Source: an uncultured Veillonella sp. (GTDB lineage: Bacteria > Bacillota > Negativicutes > Veillonellales > Veillonellaceae). From it: a stretch of 17,089 nt of DNA. Both the position numbers and the translations under genes were made by a program. Positions 6,608 through 14,179 of the stretch are shown here, in pieces (the stretch's first letter is position 1; each line of letters begins with the position of its first letter). The notes beneath the pieces were generated by a model, which was not told where the DNA came from, made no database searches, and worked only from the letters and a program-made list of their open reading frames with translations. The DNA lies in assembly GCA_934183145.1 (NCBI GenBank), contig CAKPSA010000017.1, positions 1-17,089 of the forward strand. Direction: 5' to 3'.

Positions 6608-7873
6608 CTACCCCTTTAATTCATCAACAAACGGGCTTATTGCTCGTTCTAGTATACCATGTAGAGCTGCTATGAGTACACCGTAATTTACGATTGGTGT
6701 GCCTTGTACAACGGCACATTCAATGCGTCGTAATACCTCGCGGCGTGTGAGCATACAAGCACCACAGTGGATGATTAAATCATAGTGAGATACATCTTTT
6801 GGGAAGGCTCCTCCACTGGTAAATTCTAACTGTAAATCTGTATGACCTTGCTTCTTAAGAAGATTAGGAATTTTTACGGTCCCAATATCATCACATTGGC
6901 GGCGATGTGTGCAACCTTCACTAATGAGTACCTTAGAACCTGGCTTTAAATTCTTAATCGCCTTTACACCAGCTACTAAGTCCTGTAGTTTTCCTTTAAA
7001 GCGGGCCATCAAGATGGAGAACGACGTCAACGGAATTGTACTCGGTGTTAACTCATCAACTCGATCAAAGGCTTGAGAGTCACAGATAACCATCTTAGGC
7101 GGATTCTTAAGAGAATTAATCATAGCAGGTAATTCTTCTGTTTGGCACACTAGCGCTAAGCCTTTATAGTCGAGAATTTCTCGAATAGTTTGTACCTGTG
7201 GCAAGATAAGACGCCCTTTCGGAGCTGCACTATCGATAGGACATACGAGGATGATTGTATCCCCCTCTTCCACTAAACCTTGTAATAAAGTTTGATCACC
7301 TTCTATATCAAGCGGTGTTAAACCGCCTAAAAGATCGAGTAATTCTAAACGTTTATCTTTAGATGTAAAATCAGCAGAACCAATGACAGTAGCTAATTCA
7401 GATAATCCCTTATGAGTTTTTACATAAGTAGATGCATCTGTTTTATTTTCTATGTTATTTTCTTTATTATTTTCTTTGTCAATTTCTGCATTGATTTCAT
7501 TTATAAATAAGGCAATAGGCACATTGTTTTGTTTTAAAAGTCCTAACCAATGCATATCATCAGCAGTTGGTTCTTCATCGGTACGAAGTACATAAACAGC
7601 GAGGTTAATCTTCTTCACAACCTCTTCTGTTTTCTCCATCCGCAATGTACCTAATTCAGTTGTATCGTCTATACCAGCTGTATCGGTAATCACCACAGGT
7701 CCTAGTGGTAAAATCTCCATAGATTTGCTCACAGGATCTGTCGTTGTCCCTGCTACTTCAGATACAAGGGATACAGGCTGATCTGTTAGCATATTGATCA
7801 ATGTAGACTTACCAGCATTACAACGGCCGAAGAAGCCGATATGAACACGGTTTGCTTTAGGTGTTTGTTCCAT
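6608..7873 (-). CDS. hydF: [FeFe]-hydrogenase H-cluster maturation GTPase HydF
   Basis: A 421-residue protein of normal length. The N-terminal GTPase domain has the P-loop GRCNAGKST (16-24), TTTDP (43-47) as switch I, and DTAG (64-67). The C-terminal iron-sulfur domain has the HydF motif C321-T-H323 followed 45 residues later by H369-C370-G-A-C373, which binds the [4Fe-4S] cluster. HydF is the scaffold on which HydE and HydG assemble the diiron subcluster that is passed to the hydrogenase. hydE, hydG and the hydrogenase are not in the window. Odd points: N125-E-I-N128 stands where GTPases have NKxD, and an Asn/Lys/Glu-rich low-complexity insert follows (about 130-147). ATG start with AAGGAT upstream; own promoter. 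Confidence 0.96.
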   Translation of the reverse strand: MEQTPKANRVHIGFFGRCNAGKSTLINMLTDQPVSLVSEVAGTTTDPVSKSMEILPLGPVVITDTAGIDDTTELGTLRMEKTEEVVKKINLAVYVLRTDEEPTADDMHWLGLLKQNNVPIALFINEINAEIDKENNKENNIENKTDASTYVKTHKGLSELATVIGSADFTSKDKRLELLDLLGGLTPLDIEGDQTLLQGLVEEGDTIILVCPIDSAAPKGRLILPQVQTIREILDYKGLALVCQTEELPAMINSLKNPPKMVICDSQAFDRVDELTPSTIPLTSFSILMARFKGKLQDLVAGVKAIKNLKPGSKVLISEGCTHRRQCDDIGTVKIPNLLKKQGHTDLQLEFTSGGAFPKDVSHYDLIIHCGACMLTRREVLRRIECAVVQGTPIVNYGVLIAALHGILERAISPFVDELKG

Positions 7874-7900
7874 AGTCTATCCTTGTTACTTAACATAACA

Positions 7901-7932
7901 GTAAAAGCGCAGTCCGTAGACTACGCTTTCAC
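7901..7932 (-). other. Hairpin with UACG tetraloop in the hydF leader
   Basis: Bases 7901-7914 and 7919-7932 form a 14-pair stem read on the minus strand (two G-U pairs), closed by a C(UACG)G loop, one of the most stable RNA tetraloops. It lies between the hydF promoter and the ribosome binding site, ending 17 bases before the latter. It may stabilise the transcript's 5' end or act as an attenuator; a short UUUU is at its 3' side. Confidence 0.65.
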
Positions 7933-7955
7933 CGTGGATTGTAAATTGTATTTAT

Positions 7956-7984
7956 ATTATACAGAATTGTTATTGATTTGTCAT
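7956..7984 (-). promoter_or_regulatory. Candidate sigma-A promoter of hydF
   Basis: On the minus strand ATGACA (7979-7984) and a perfect TATAAT (7956-7961) are 17 bases apart. Transcription would begin near 7949 and give a leader of about 75 bases that includes the UACG hairpin. Confidence 0.65.
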
Positions 7985-8045
7985 TATTTAATTTACGTAA
8001 TTCGATATCAAATTTAGTATACCAACTATGATATTTAATAAAAAA

Positions 8046-8076
8046 TCCACTATATATAGTTATTACGTAGTAATAA
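8046..8076 (-). terminator. Possible weak terminator after parB
   Basis: On the minus strand TTATTAC/GTAATAA arms (8060-8066 and 8070-8076) and an adjacent 12-base palindrome ACTATATATAGT (8049-8060) precede GGATTTTTTA, 12 bases or more past the parB stop. The stems are AT-only, so termination would be weak. Confidence 0.3.
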
Positions 8077-8087
8077 AGAGTATACAA

Positions 8088-9017
8088 TTATACTCTAAAT
8101 TCTACAGTTTCAGTATCATCTATATGGTTTTGACCATCCATATAAGCAATGAGTCGTTCTAATTCTGTTTCGGAGGAGAAGGCAATTTCAATCTTACCTT
8201 GAACCTTTTTACCAGCACGGAACTTAATGTTTACAGGAGATCCTAAGCTTAGTTTTAAACGGTCCATAAGAGCACGTACCTCTGCAGTACTTTGTGGCTT
8301 AGCAGCCTTTGTTTTAGGAGTTTTATTTTGCATAGACTTTACAAGAGCCTCTGCTTGACGTGCACTTAATTCGCCCTCTTTAATGCGTTCAGCAGCTTCA
8401 ATTTGTTGTGCAGCACTACGCAACGCCAATAATGGACGTGCTTGACCTACTGTTAAGTCACCTTCAATAAGATCTTTTTGTACAGAATCACATAATTTTA
8501 ACAAACGAACCATGTTTGCAATATAAGAACGACTGCGACCTAAACGAGCAGAAATCATTTCTTGCGTTTGTTTATAAGTATCCATTAAACCTTGGTATGC
8601 CAAAGCTTCTTCAATAGGATCTAAGCCTTCACGTTGTAGATTTTCAACGAGGGCTACCTCTGTCATTTCTTCTGTATTATATTTCTTTACAATAACTGGT
8701 ACTGTCTCTAAACCTGCAATAATAGCCGCACGGTAACGACGTTCACCAGCTACGATTTGGTATTTATTCTTTTGTTTACGTACTACAATCGGTTGGAAAA
8801 TACCAAGATTTTTAATAGATTCAGCTAATGTAGCTAAACTATCCTCATCAAAGCTTTTACGAGGTTGATCTGCATTTGGAACTAATTCGGAAATTGGTAG
8901 TTCATGAATCTCCTTTTCAGGTAGTACAGACTCTACAGTATCCACCTTCATTAAATTTCCAAGGCCCTTCCCCAAGCCAGATGATTTACTTTTCTTACTT
9001 TTCACTTCTCTAGGCAT
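8088..9017 (-). CDS. parB: Chromosome partitioning protein ParB (Spo0J family)
   Basis: A 309-residue protein. The N-terminal tail holds the short GLGKGLG motif (14-20) that contacts ParA. The CTPase/ParB domain follows with GERRYRA (91-97) and ENLQR (125-129), then a helix-turn-helix (about 151-172, SARLGRSRSYIANMVRLL) that reads parS, and a C-terminal dimerisation domain (about 245-309). It loads on parS and spreads as a CTP-dependent clamp, directing ParA and SMC to the origin region. ATG start with AGAGGT upstream; it follows parA by 63 bases on the same strand and is probably cotranscribed. Its target sites lie within and beyond parA in this window. Confidence 0.97.
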   Translation of the reverse strand: MPREVKSKKSKSSGLGKGLGNLMKVDTVESVLPEKEIHELPISELVPNADQPRKSFDEDSLATLAESIKNLGIFQPIVVRKQKNKYQIVAGERRYRAAIIAGLETVPVIVKKYNTEEMTEVALVENLQREGLDPIEEALAYQGLMDTYKQTQEMISARLGRSRSYIANMVRLLKLCDSVQKDLIEGDLTVGQARPLLALRSAAQQIEAAERIKEGELSARQAEALVKSMQNKTPKTKAAKPQSTAEVRALMDRLKLSLGSPVNIKFRAGKKVQGKIEIAFSSETELERLIAYMDGQNHIDDTETVEFRV

Positions 9018-9080
9018 AACTAACCTCTCTCACCTTACATAGTGACTATATCAATTTGTAACACTCAATTATTTAATTAT

Positions 9081-9851
9081 TTATTTAGCTTTTGAAGCTT
9101 TAATTACTTCTTTAGCTAATTTAGTATATACGTCAGCACCCTTAGATTTTGGATCATATACAATAATTGGTTCACCATAGCTTGGGGCTTCGCTAAGACG
9201 TACATTTCGAGGAATAATAGTCTTATATACTTTATTGCCAAAGAATTTTTTCACTTCATCAGCAACCTGAATAGATAAATTTGTACGACCATCAAACATA
9301 GTTAACAAGACACCTTCAATTTCAAGGTCTTTATTAGATGTTTGTTGTACAATTGTTATAGTTTTTACTAGTTGACTAACCCCTTCTAATGCGTAAAACT
9401 CACTTTGAATCGGAATTAATACGCTATCTGCTGCTGTAAAAGCGTTTAATGTTAGCAAACCAAGGGATGGTGGGCAGTCAATAATAATAAAATCGTATTC
9501 GTCACGTACTGGTGCCAATGCTTTTTTCAACATTGTTTCACGTGAAACAACGGAAACAAGTTCTACTTCTGCACCAGCTAATTGAATCGTTGCAGGCGCT
9601 ACAAATAGCTTTTTAAGCATTGTAGGCTGAACAATATCAGTAATAGGTTCACCATCGATTAGAACATCGTGTACACAGAGTTCTAAATCATCTTTTTCAA
9701 TGCCTAAACCAGAACTAGCATTACCTTGTGGATCTAAATCAACAAGCAATACTTTCTTACCAGCATCAGCCAAACAAGCGCTCAAATTCACGGATGTTGT
9801 TGTTTTACCAACACCGCCTTTTTGATTAGTAATAGCTATAACTTTGCCCAC
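9081..9851 (-). CDS. parA: Chromosome partitioning ATPase ParA (Soj family)
   Basis: A 256-residue protein of normal size starting at GTG, with GAGG 8 bases upstream. The deviant Walker A KGGVGKTT (11-18), with both lysines K11 and K16, marks the ParA/MinD class. [10 protein letters not shown] (38-46) and DCPPSLG (about 125-131) complete the nucleotide site. There is no N-terminal helix-turn-helix, as in chromosomal rather than P1-type plasmid ParA. ATP-bound dimers bind DNA and are stimulated by ParB to move or organise origins. A perfect parS lies inside the coding sequence, encoding V-S-R-E-T in frame. Confidence 0.97.
   Translation of the reverse strand: MGKVIAITNQKGGVGKTTTSVNLSACLADAGKKVLLVDLDPQGNASSGLGIEKDDLELCVHDVLIDGEPITDIVQPTMLKKLFVAPATIQLAGAEVELVSVVSRETMLKKALAPVRDEYDFIIIDCPPSLGLLTLNAFTAADSVLIPIQSEFYALEGVSQLVKTITIVQQTSNKDLEIEGVLLTMFDGRTNLSIQVADEVKKFFGNKVYKTIIPRNVRLSEAPSYGEPIIVYDPKSKGADVYTKLAKEVIKASKAK
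9534..9549. other. parS site inside parA
   Basis: Perfect 16-base palindrome TGTTTCACGTGAAACA, the ParB-binding sequence conserved across bacteria. It extends to 18 symmetric bases (9533-9550). It is read in frame as part of ParA. Confidence 0.93.
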
Positions 9852-9891
9852 TTAATTCACCTCACATGTTCGTTTAAAATATTTCTTTTTA

Positions 9892-9900
9892 ATTATAACA
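9892..9900 (-). promoter_or_regulatory. Candidate extended -10 promoter of parAB
   Basis: The minus strand reads TGTTATAAT, an extended -10 (TGnTATAAT), 41 bases before the GTG of parA. No good -35 is seen at the standard distance, as is common for extended -10 promoters. Confidence 0.5.
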
Positions 9901-10062
9901 TAAAACAACTATAATTACGGTAATTACAAATCAAATTCTCTAAAAACATCTATAATTTTATCTATTAAACACATCATTTAATAATACACACAACCAAATA
10001 TTAGTAAACAATATAATTTAACCTCATTTTGTATTCTCTAAATTCTTAATAAGAATCCTAAT

Positions 10063-10078
10063 TGTTTCACGTGAATCA
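10063..10078. other. Near-consensus parS site
   Basis: TGTTTCACGTGAATCA differs from perfect parS at one position (14). The central TTTCACGTGAA is intact, so weaker ParB binding is likely. Confidence 0.75.
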
Positions 10079-10127
10079 ATTTACTTTTGATTTTTTAAAA
10101 CGATTTTGAGTAAAATACGCACATAAA

Positions 10128-10143
10128 TGTTTCACGTGAAACA
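10128..10143. other. parS site embedded in a 30-base perfect palindrome
   Basis: Perfect parS. Symmetry continues well beyond the 16-base core: bases 10121-10135 and 10136-10150 are exact complements (left half starts ACATAAATG). Confidence 0.93.
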
Positions 10144-10460
10144 TTTATGTATAATTAAAATTTTACAACTTACTCAGTATATAAAATTTAACAAAAAAAT
10201 TTATAGTAAAAAAATCAAATTTGGTATATAAATATATACCAACAAAACAAAATTATATAAAAAATTTTTCGCGCATGTTTTGCTTTAAAAACAACAAAAA
10301 AATGTAATTAAACTTATTAAATTAAATAAGCCAAAAAAATATCTAATCTAGCAAAACAATTTATTGAAAATTTAATTCAGCGTTTCAACTAATAATTAAA
10401 TATCAATATCAAGACAAAATTTAATATACCGAGTAAAATTCACAAACAAAACTATTATAT

Positions 10461-10476
10461 TGTTTCACGTGAAACA
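10461..10476. other. parS site
   Basis: Perfect TGTTTCACGTGAAACA, symmetric over 20 bases (10459-10478), in the AT-rich region between parA and the met operon. Confidence 0.93.
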
Positions 10477-10634
10477 ATTTACTATAAAGTAGTAGGATTG
10501 TTAAGTAAATATAATAGCGTAAAATCTCTAGACTATCACCATTGATAACTTTTAGGTTTAAAATATATTTCGATATAGCTTCAAGTTATATCAACACACT
10601 ACTAAATTATATGAGAATACAGGCCCTATATGCT

Positions 10635-10663
10635 TTGACAGGCATTATCGATATCTATATACT
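10635..10663 (+). promoter_or_regulatory. Candidate sigma-A promoter of the methionine operon
   Basis: A perfect -35 TTGACA (10635-10640) and TATACT (10658-10663) are 17 bases apart, the best promoter match in the window. Transcription would start near 10670, giving a leader of about 130 bases that ends in a terminator-like hairpin. Confidence 0.7.
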
Positions 10664-10755
10664 ATTAAATAGATAGTAATTATATTTATAGGCGTAAAAT
10701 AGATAAATCTTGAAATTAATCTAATCTATAAACTATATACTAATATTAAGTACAC

Positions 10756-10785
10756 GCTCTACGGATACGCAGAGCTTTTTATTTT
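10756..10785 (+). terminator. Leader terminator (possible attenuator) before the methionine operon
   Basis: GCTCTACG (10756-10763) and CGCAGAGC (10768-10775) pair with one A/C mismatch around a GATA loop, followed by TTTTTATTTTT. It lies between the strong promoter at 10635 and the ribosome binding site at 10787, so it would stop most transcripts unless an alternative fold forms. GCGTA at 10692-10696 could pair with TACGC in the stem (10766-10770) as an antiterminator, but this is only 5 bp. No SAM-riboswitch, cobalamin-riboswitch or T-box signature was recognised upstream. Confidence 0.6.
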
Positions 10786-10802
10786 TAAAAGGAGGCGTTT
10801 CC

Positions 10803-11570
10803 ATGCCCATTTATAACGGAATGCTTCCTGCCATCGATAAAGCAGAAGTAAAACGATACGCAGGACTTCGTCATGCAGAGGATTTTCCTCAAAATTACGT
10901 AGACGAAGCATGTAAAGAAATCCAGTTATTAGCTACACCTAAAGGTGTATATCAAGAATATGATTATGATGCTGAAACAAAGACTATTTTGAGCAATCCA
11001 CCGCTTAAAATTGAAGGTTCCATCATCGAAAAACATTTAGAAAAGTCTACAAAGGTCTATGTATTAGGCGTAACAGTAGGCGAAGATGTAGAAATTCGCA
11101 GTGAACAATTATTTAAACAAGGTAACTACACTGTAGGTTTGTTACTTGATGCAGCAGCTACAACAGCAGTAGAACAAGTAGCGGATCAAGTAAATGAAGT
11201 AATCAATACAATTGCCAAAAAACAAGGCTATAAACCAACATGGCGCTTTAGCCCTGGCTATGGTAACTGGCCTCTAGAAATTCAGCCACAATTAGCTAAA
11301 ATCATCAAAACAGAGATGATTGGCTTACAAGTGACAGAAAATTATTTATTGTTCCCACGTAAGTCTGTAACAGCTATTATTGGTTTGATGCCAGCTGACG
11401 AAGACATCAAAACTAAACGCGGTTGCACATCTTGTTCTCAAAAGGATTGTGCATCTCGTAAACTACCAGAAAAGGCATCTGTAACCACTAATAATGAAGG
11501 AGAAGAGGACTGTAGTAAAACAACAGCCGAAGCCTCTGGTATCGCTATGAAAGGCCAACCAACAGAATAA
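10803..11570 (+). CDS. Free-standing methionine synthase activation-domain protein
   Basis: A 255-residue protein with a strong AAAAGGAGGCG before the ATG. It matches the vitamin-B12-dependent methionine synthase activation domain: the SAM-binding signature RFSPGYGNWPLEIQ (148-161), then LLFPRKSVTAIIGLMPADE. In large MetH enzymes this domain is C-terminal and lets SAM and an electron donor reactivate cob(II)alamin by reductive methylation. Here it is a separate gene directly upstream of a MetH that lacks it, so it should act in trans on that enzyme. After the domain there is a cysteine motif, C208-T-S-C211 and C216, that could bind metal or carry a disulfide, and a polar tail of about 35 residues with little conservation expected. 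A parS site begins right at its stop codon. Confidence 0.9.
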   Translation: MPIYNGMLPAIDKAEVKRYAGLRHAEDFPQNYVDEACKEIQLLATPKGVYQEYDYDAETKTILSNPPLKIEGSIIEKHLEKSTKVYVLGVTVGEDVEIRSEQLFKQGNYTVGLLLDAAATTAVEQVADQVNEVINTIAKKQGYKPTWRFSPGYGNWPLEIQPQLAKIIKTEMIGLQVTENYLLFPRKSVTAIIGLMPADEDIKTKRGCTSCSQKDCASRKLPEKASVTTNNEGEEDCSKTTAEASGIAMKGQPTE

Positions 11571-11586
11571 TGTTTCACGTGAAACA
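11571..11586. other. parS site between the two methionine synthase genes
   Basis: Perfect TGTTTCACGTGAAACA beginning one base after the TAA of the activation-domain gene. Symmetry extends over 20 bases (11569-11588) and takes in the last two bases of that stop codon. It is about 2 kb from the parS in parA. Confidence 0.93.
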
Positions 11587-11619
11587 TTTCAAAATTTAGG
11601 ATGATAAAGGAAGATGTTT

Positions 11620-14055
11620 ATGTATATATTTGACGGTGCTATGGGCACAATGCTTCAAGCTGCAGGCTTAGAAGAGGGCTATTGTCCAGAATTATTTAAC
11701 GTAGAAAAACCAGAAGTAGTAAAGAATATTCACGCTCAATACTTACAACATGGCAGTGATGTTATTACTACTAATACATTCGGTGCTTGTGGTCTTAAAT
11801 TAGAAGATTATGACTTACAAGATCGCGTAAAAGAAATCAATATTGCAGCTGTAAAAGTAGCAAAAGAGGCTATTGCAGAGGTTAAGCCATCTGCTCGAGT
11901 AGCTGGTTCTATGGGGCCTACAGGTCGTTTCTTGCAACCATTAGGCAATATGAGCTTTGACTCTATTTACGACACATATCGTGAACAAGCAGATGCATTG
12001 ATCGAAGGTGGCGTAGATTTCATCATCATTGAAACCATCATCGACGTACAAGAAATGCGTGCCGCTTTATTAGCGTCTCTCGATGCCCGTGAAGCAGCAG
12101 GAAAGACAAAAGAAGATGTACAAATCATTTGTCAATTTTCTTTCAGTGAAGACGGTCGTACCATTACAGGTACACCACCAGCAGTTGCAACTACGATCGT
12201 AGAGGCTATGGGTGCTGATATTATTGGTATTAACTGTTCTCTTGGACCTGAACAAATTACACCACTTATTGAGGAAATCGCTAGTGTTACAAACTTGCCA
12301 ATTAGCTGCCAACCAAATGCAGGTATGCCTCAATTAATCAACAAACAAACTGTATTCCCACTTACAGCAGAAGAAATGGGTCCTTTGATGCTTCCAATCG
12401 TAGATGCAGGTGCCAGCTATGTAGGCGGCTGCTGTGGTACGACACCAGCTCATATTCAAGCTATTTCTGACGCTGTAAAAGCACATACACCTAAGGAACG
12501 TGCTCATGTAGAACCTAAAACAATCATTACTAGCCGTACTAAATTGTTAGAATTAGGTCACAATACAAAACCTCTTATCATTGGCGAACGTATTAACCCT
12601 ACAGGCCGTAAAGTTTTGGCTCAAGAATTACGCGATGGCTCTTTCATCCGCGTAAAACGCGATGCTTTGGACCAAGTAGAAGCAGGTGCAGACATCCTTG
12701 ACGTAAACATGGGTGTAGCCGGTATGGACCAAACTCCATTGATGGAACGTGCTATCTTCGAATTATCTATGCTCGTTGAAACTCCATTGTCCATCGACAC
12801 ATTGGACCCAGCAGCTATGGAAGTAGCCCTTAAAAACTACCCAGGCCGCGCTCTTATCAACTCTGTAAATGGGGAAGAGGAGTCCATCACTCACGTTATG
12901 CCATTGGCTAAACGCTACGGTGCAGCATTACTTTGCTTGCCAATCTGCAGTGGTGATTTACCTGAAAAAGCAGAGGACCGCGTTGCTTTAGCTGAAAGCA
13001 TCGTAAATCGCGCTTATGGTTATGGTCTTCAACCGCATGACTTATTGCTTGATCCATTGGTATTAACACTTGCTAGCGGTGAAGATAGTGCACGCCAAAC
13101 ATTGCGTACATTACAGTTATATAAAGAGAAATTTGGCTTCCCAACAGTAATGGGCTTGTCCAACATCTCCTTCGGTATGCCACAACGTCCTTACTTGAAC
13201 GGCCAATTCTTAACAATGGCCCTTGCTTGTGGCTTAACAACACCAATTATGAACCCATTAAACTATCCAGCTAAAAAAGCGTTCGTATCTAGTACAACAT
13301 TATTAGGCTGGGATCCAGGTTCTGCTCAATTCATCAAAGAATATGGCTATGAAGACGAAACAAGTGCTCCAGGAAACGCTGCTCCAAAAGGTCCTGAAAA
13401 GAAATCCTTCGACAGCAATGATCCATTAGCCAATATCCGCGCTTGCGTAGAACAAGGCGAAAAAGAGGCTATCATTGATTTAGTTAAAAAAGCCTTAGCC
13501 GATGGCATTGATCCATTAGATCTTACTAAAAAAGGTCTTTCTGAAGCGATGAATGTAGTAGGGGATAAATTTGGTTCTGGTAAATTATTCTTGCCACAAG
13601 TAATGCTTGCTGCTGAAACAATGCAGGCTGCTTTCAACACAATTAAAGAAATCATTCCTGCTAGTGAAAGTTTAGATAAAGGCACAGTGGTTGTAGCAAC
13701 AGTTAAAGGCGATATCCACGATTTAGGTAAAAACATCGTAGCAGCCTTGCTTGAAAACAATGGTTACAAAATCGTTGACCTTGGTAAAGACGTTGATCCA
13801 GAAGTCATCGTTCAGGCTATTAAGGACAACAAAGCAGCTCTCGTTGGTATCTGTTCCTTGATGACTACAACAATGCCTCAAATCGACAATACTGTGGCAG
13901 CTATCCGCGCTGCAGGCCTTAATACTAAGGTCATGGTTGGTGGTGCCGTAGTATCTCAAGAATACGCAGATCAAGCGGGCGCAGACATCTACGCTAAAGA
14001 CGGTATCGCTGCTGTTAACCACGCCAACGATTTCTTTGAAACTTTAGAGAAATAG
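11620..14055 (+). CDS. metH: Cobalamin-dependent methionine synthase without activation domain
   Basis: AAGGAAG at 11607-11613 fits the ATG at 11620 better than the one at 11614, so 811 residues are expected; residues below are counted from 11614. The homocysteine-binding barrel starts with FDGAMGTML and has zinc ligands C208 (GINCS) and C273-C274 (GGCCGTT). The pterin/methyl-THF barrel starts near 320 (LIIGERINPTGRK) with DVNMGVAGMDQ. A short linker leads to the cobalamin cap helices (about 595-680) and the B12 domain with D700-x-H702-x-x-G705 (GDIHDLGKN), whose histidine coordinates cobalt. The protein ends there, at the size of MetH minus its activation module, which is encoded just upstream. 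It transfers the methyl group of 5-methyl-THF to homocysteine. Confidence 0.96.
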   Translation: MYIFDGAMGTMLQAAGLEEGYCPELFNVEKPEVVKNIHAQYLQHGSDVITTNTFGACGLKLEDYDLQDRVKEINIAAVKVAKEAIAEVKPSARVAGSMGPTGRFLQPLGNMSFDSIYDTYREQADALIEGGVDFIIIETIIDVQEMRAALLASLDAREAAGKTKEDVQIICQFSFSEDGRTITGTPPAVATTIVEAMGADIIGINCSLGPEQITPLIEEIASVTNLPISCQPNAGMPQLINKQTVFPLTAEEMGPLMLPIVDAGASYVGGCCGTTPAHIQAISDAVKAHTPKERAHVEPKTIITSRTKLLELGHNTKPLIIGERINPTGRKVLAQELRDGSFIRVKRDALDQVEAGADILDVNMGVAGMDQTPLMERAIFELSMLVETPLSIDTLDPAAMEVALKNYPGRALINSVNGEEESITHVMPLAKRYGAALLCLPICSGDLPEKAEDRVALAESIVNRAYGYGLQPHDLLLDPLVLTLASGEDSARQTLRTLQLYKEKFGFPTVMGLSNISFGMPQRPYLNGQFLTMALACGLTTPIMNPLNYPAKKAFVSSTTLLGWDPGSAQFIKEYGYEDETSAPGNAAPKGPEKKSFDSNDPLANIRACVEQGEKEAIIDLVKKALADGIDPLDLTKKGLSEAMNVVGDKFGSGKLFLPQVMLAAETMQAAFNTIKEIIPASESLDKGTVVVATVKGDIHDLGKNIVAALLENNGYKIVDLGKDVDPEVIVQAIKDNKAALVGICSLMTTTMPQIDNTVAAIRAAGLNTKVMVGGAVVSQEYADQAGADIYAKDGIAAVNHANDFFETLEK

Positions 14056-14080
14056 TTTTTTACTTTCATTACTTATAAAA

Positions 14081-14157
14081 ATGGTGAAAGCTTCTTAAAT
14101 AAACGTTATAGATATTACAAATCACGTAATACATCTGACAACTTTAGCTTTCACCAT
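14081..14157. other. Long imperfect hairpin between metH and metF
   Basis: Perfect 12-base outer arms ATGGTGAAAGCT (14081-14092) and AGCTTTCACCAT (14146-14157) enclose a second arm set: AGAT-ATTAC (14110-14118) with GTAAT-(AC)-ATCT (14126-14136), loop AAATCAC. There is no T tract, so it is not a simple terminator. It fills most of the 121 bases between metH and metF and ends 10 bases before the metF ribosome binding site. It may be an RNA processing or translation-coupling element, or a miniature inverted-repeat insertion. Confidence 0.6.
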
Positions 14158-14179
14158 AAGTATAGATAAGAGGTACATG

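Larger units (their letters stand above)
9852..10802. other. AT-rich gene-free region with parS sites between parA and the met operon
   Basis: About 950 bases with no credible gene, strongly AT-rich with many short A and T runs. It holds the divergent promoters of parA and of the met operon, two perfect parS copies and a degenerate one. Other symmetric elements are 10-base arms at 10221-10230 and 10233-10242 (TTGGTATATA and complement) and a quasi-palindrome at 10572-10592. I found no DnaA boxes of the TTATCCACA type, so this is an origin-proximal segregation region rather than a demonstrated replication origin. Confidence 0.75.

Noticed and set aside
9852..10802. Replication origin
   Set aside because: The region is AT-rich and next to parA, but no TTATCCACA-type DnaA boxes or dnaA gene were found. 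TAATACACA near 9979 has two mismatches. Only the segregation sites can be supported.
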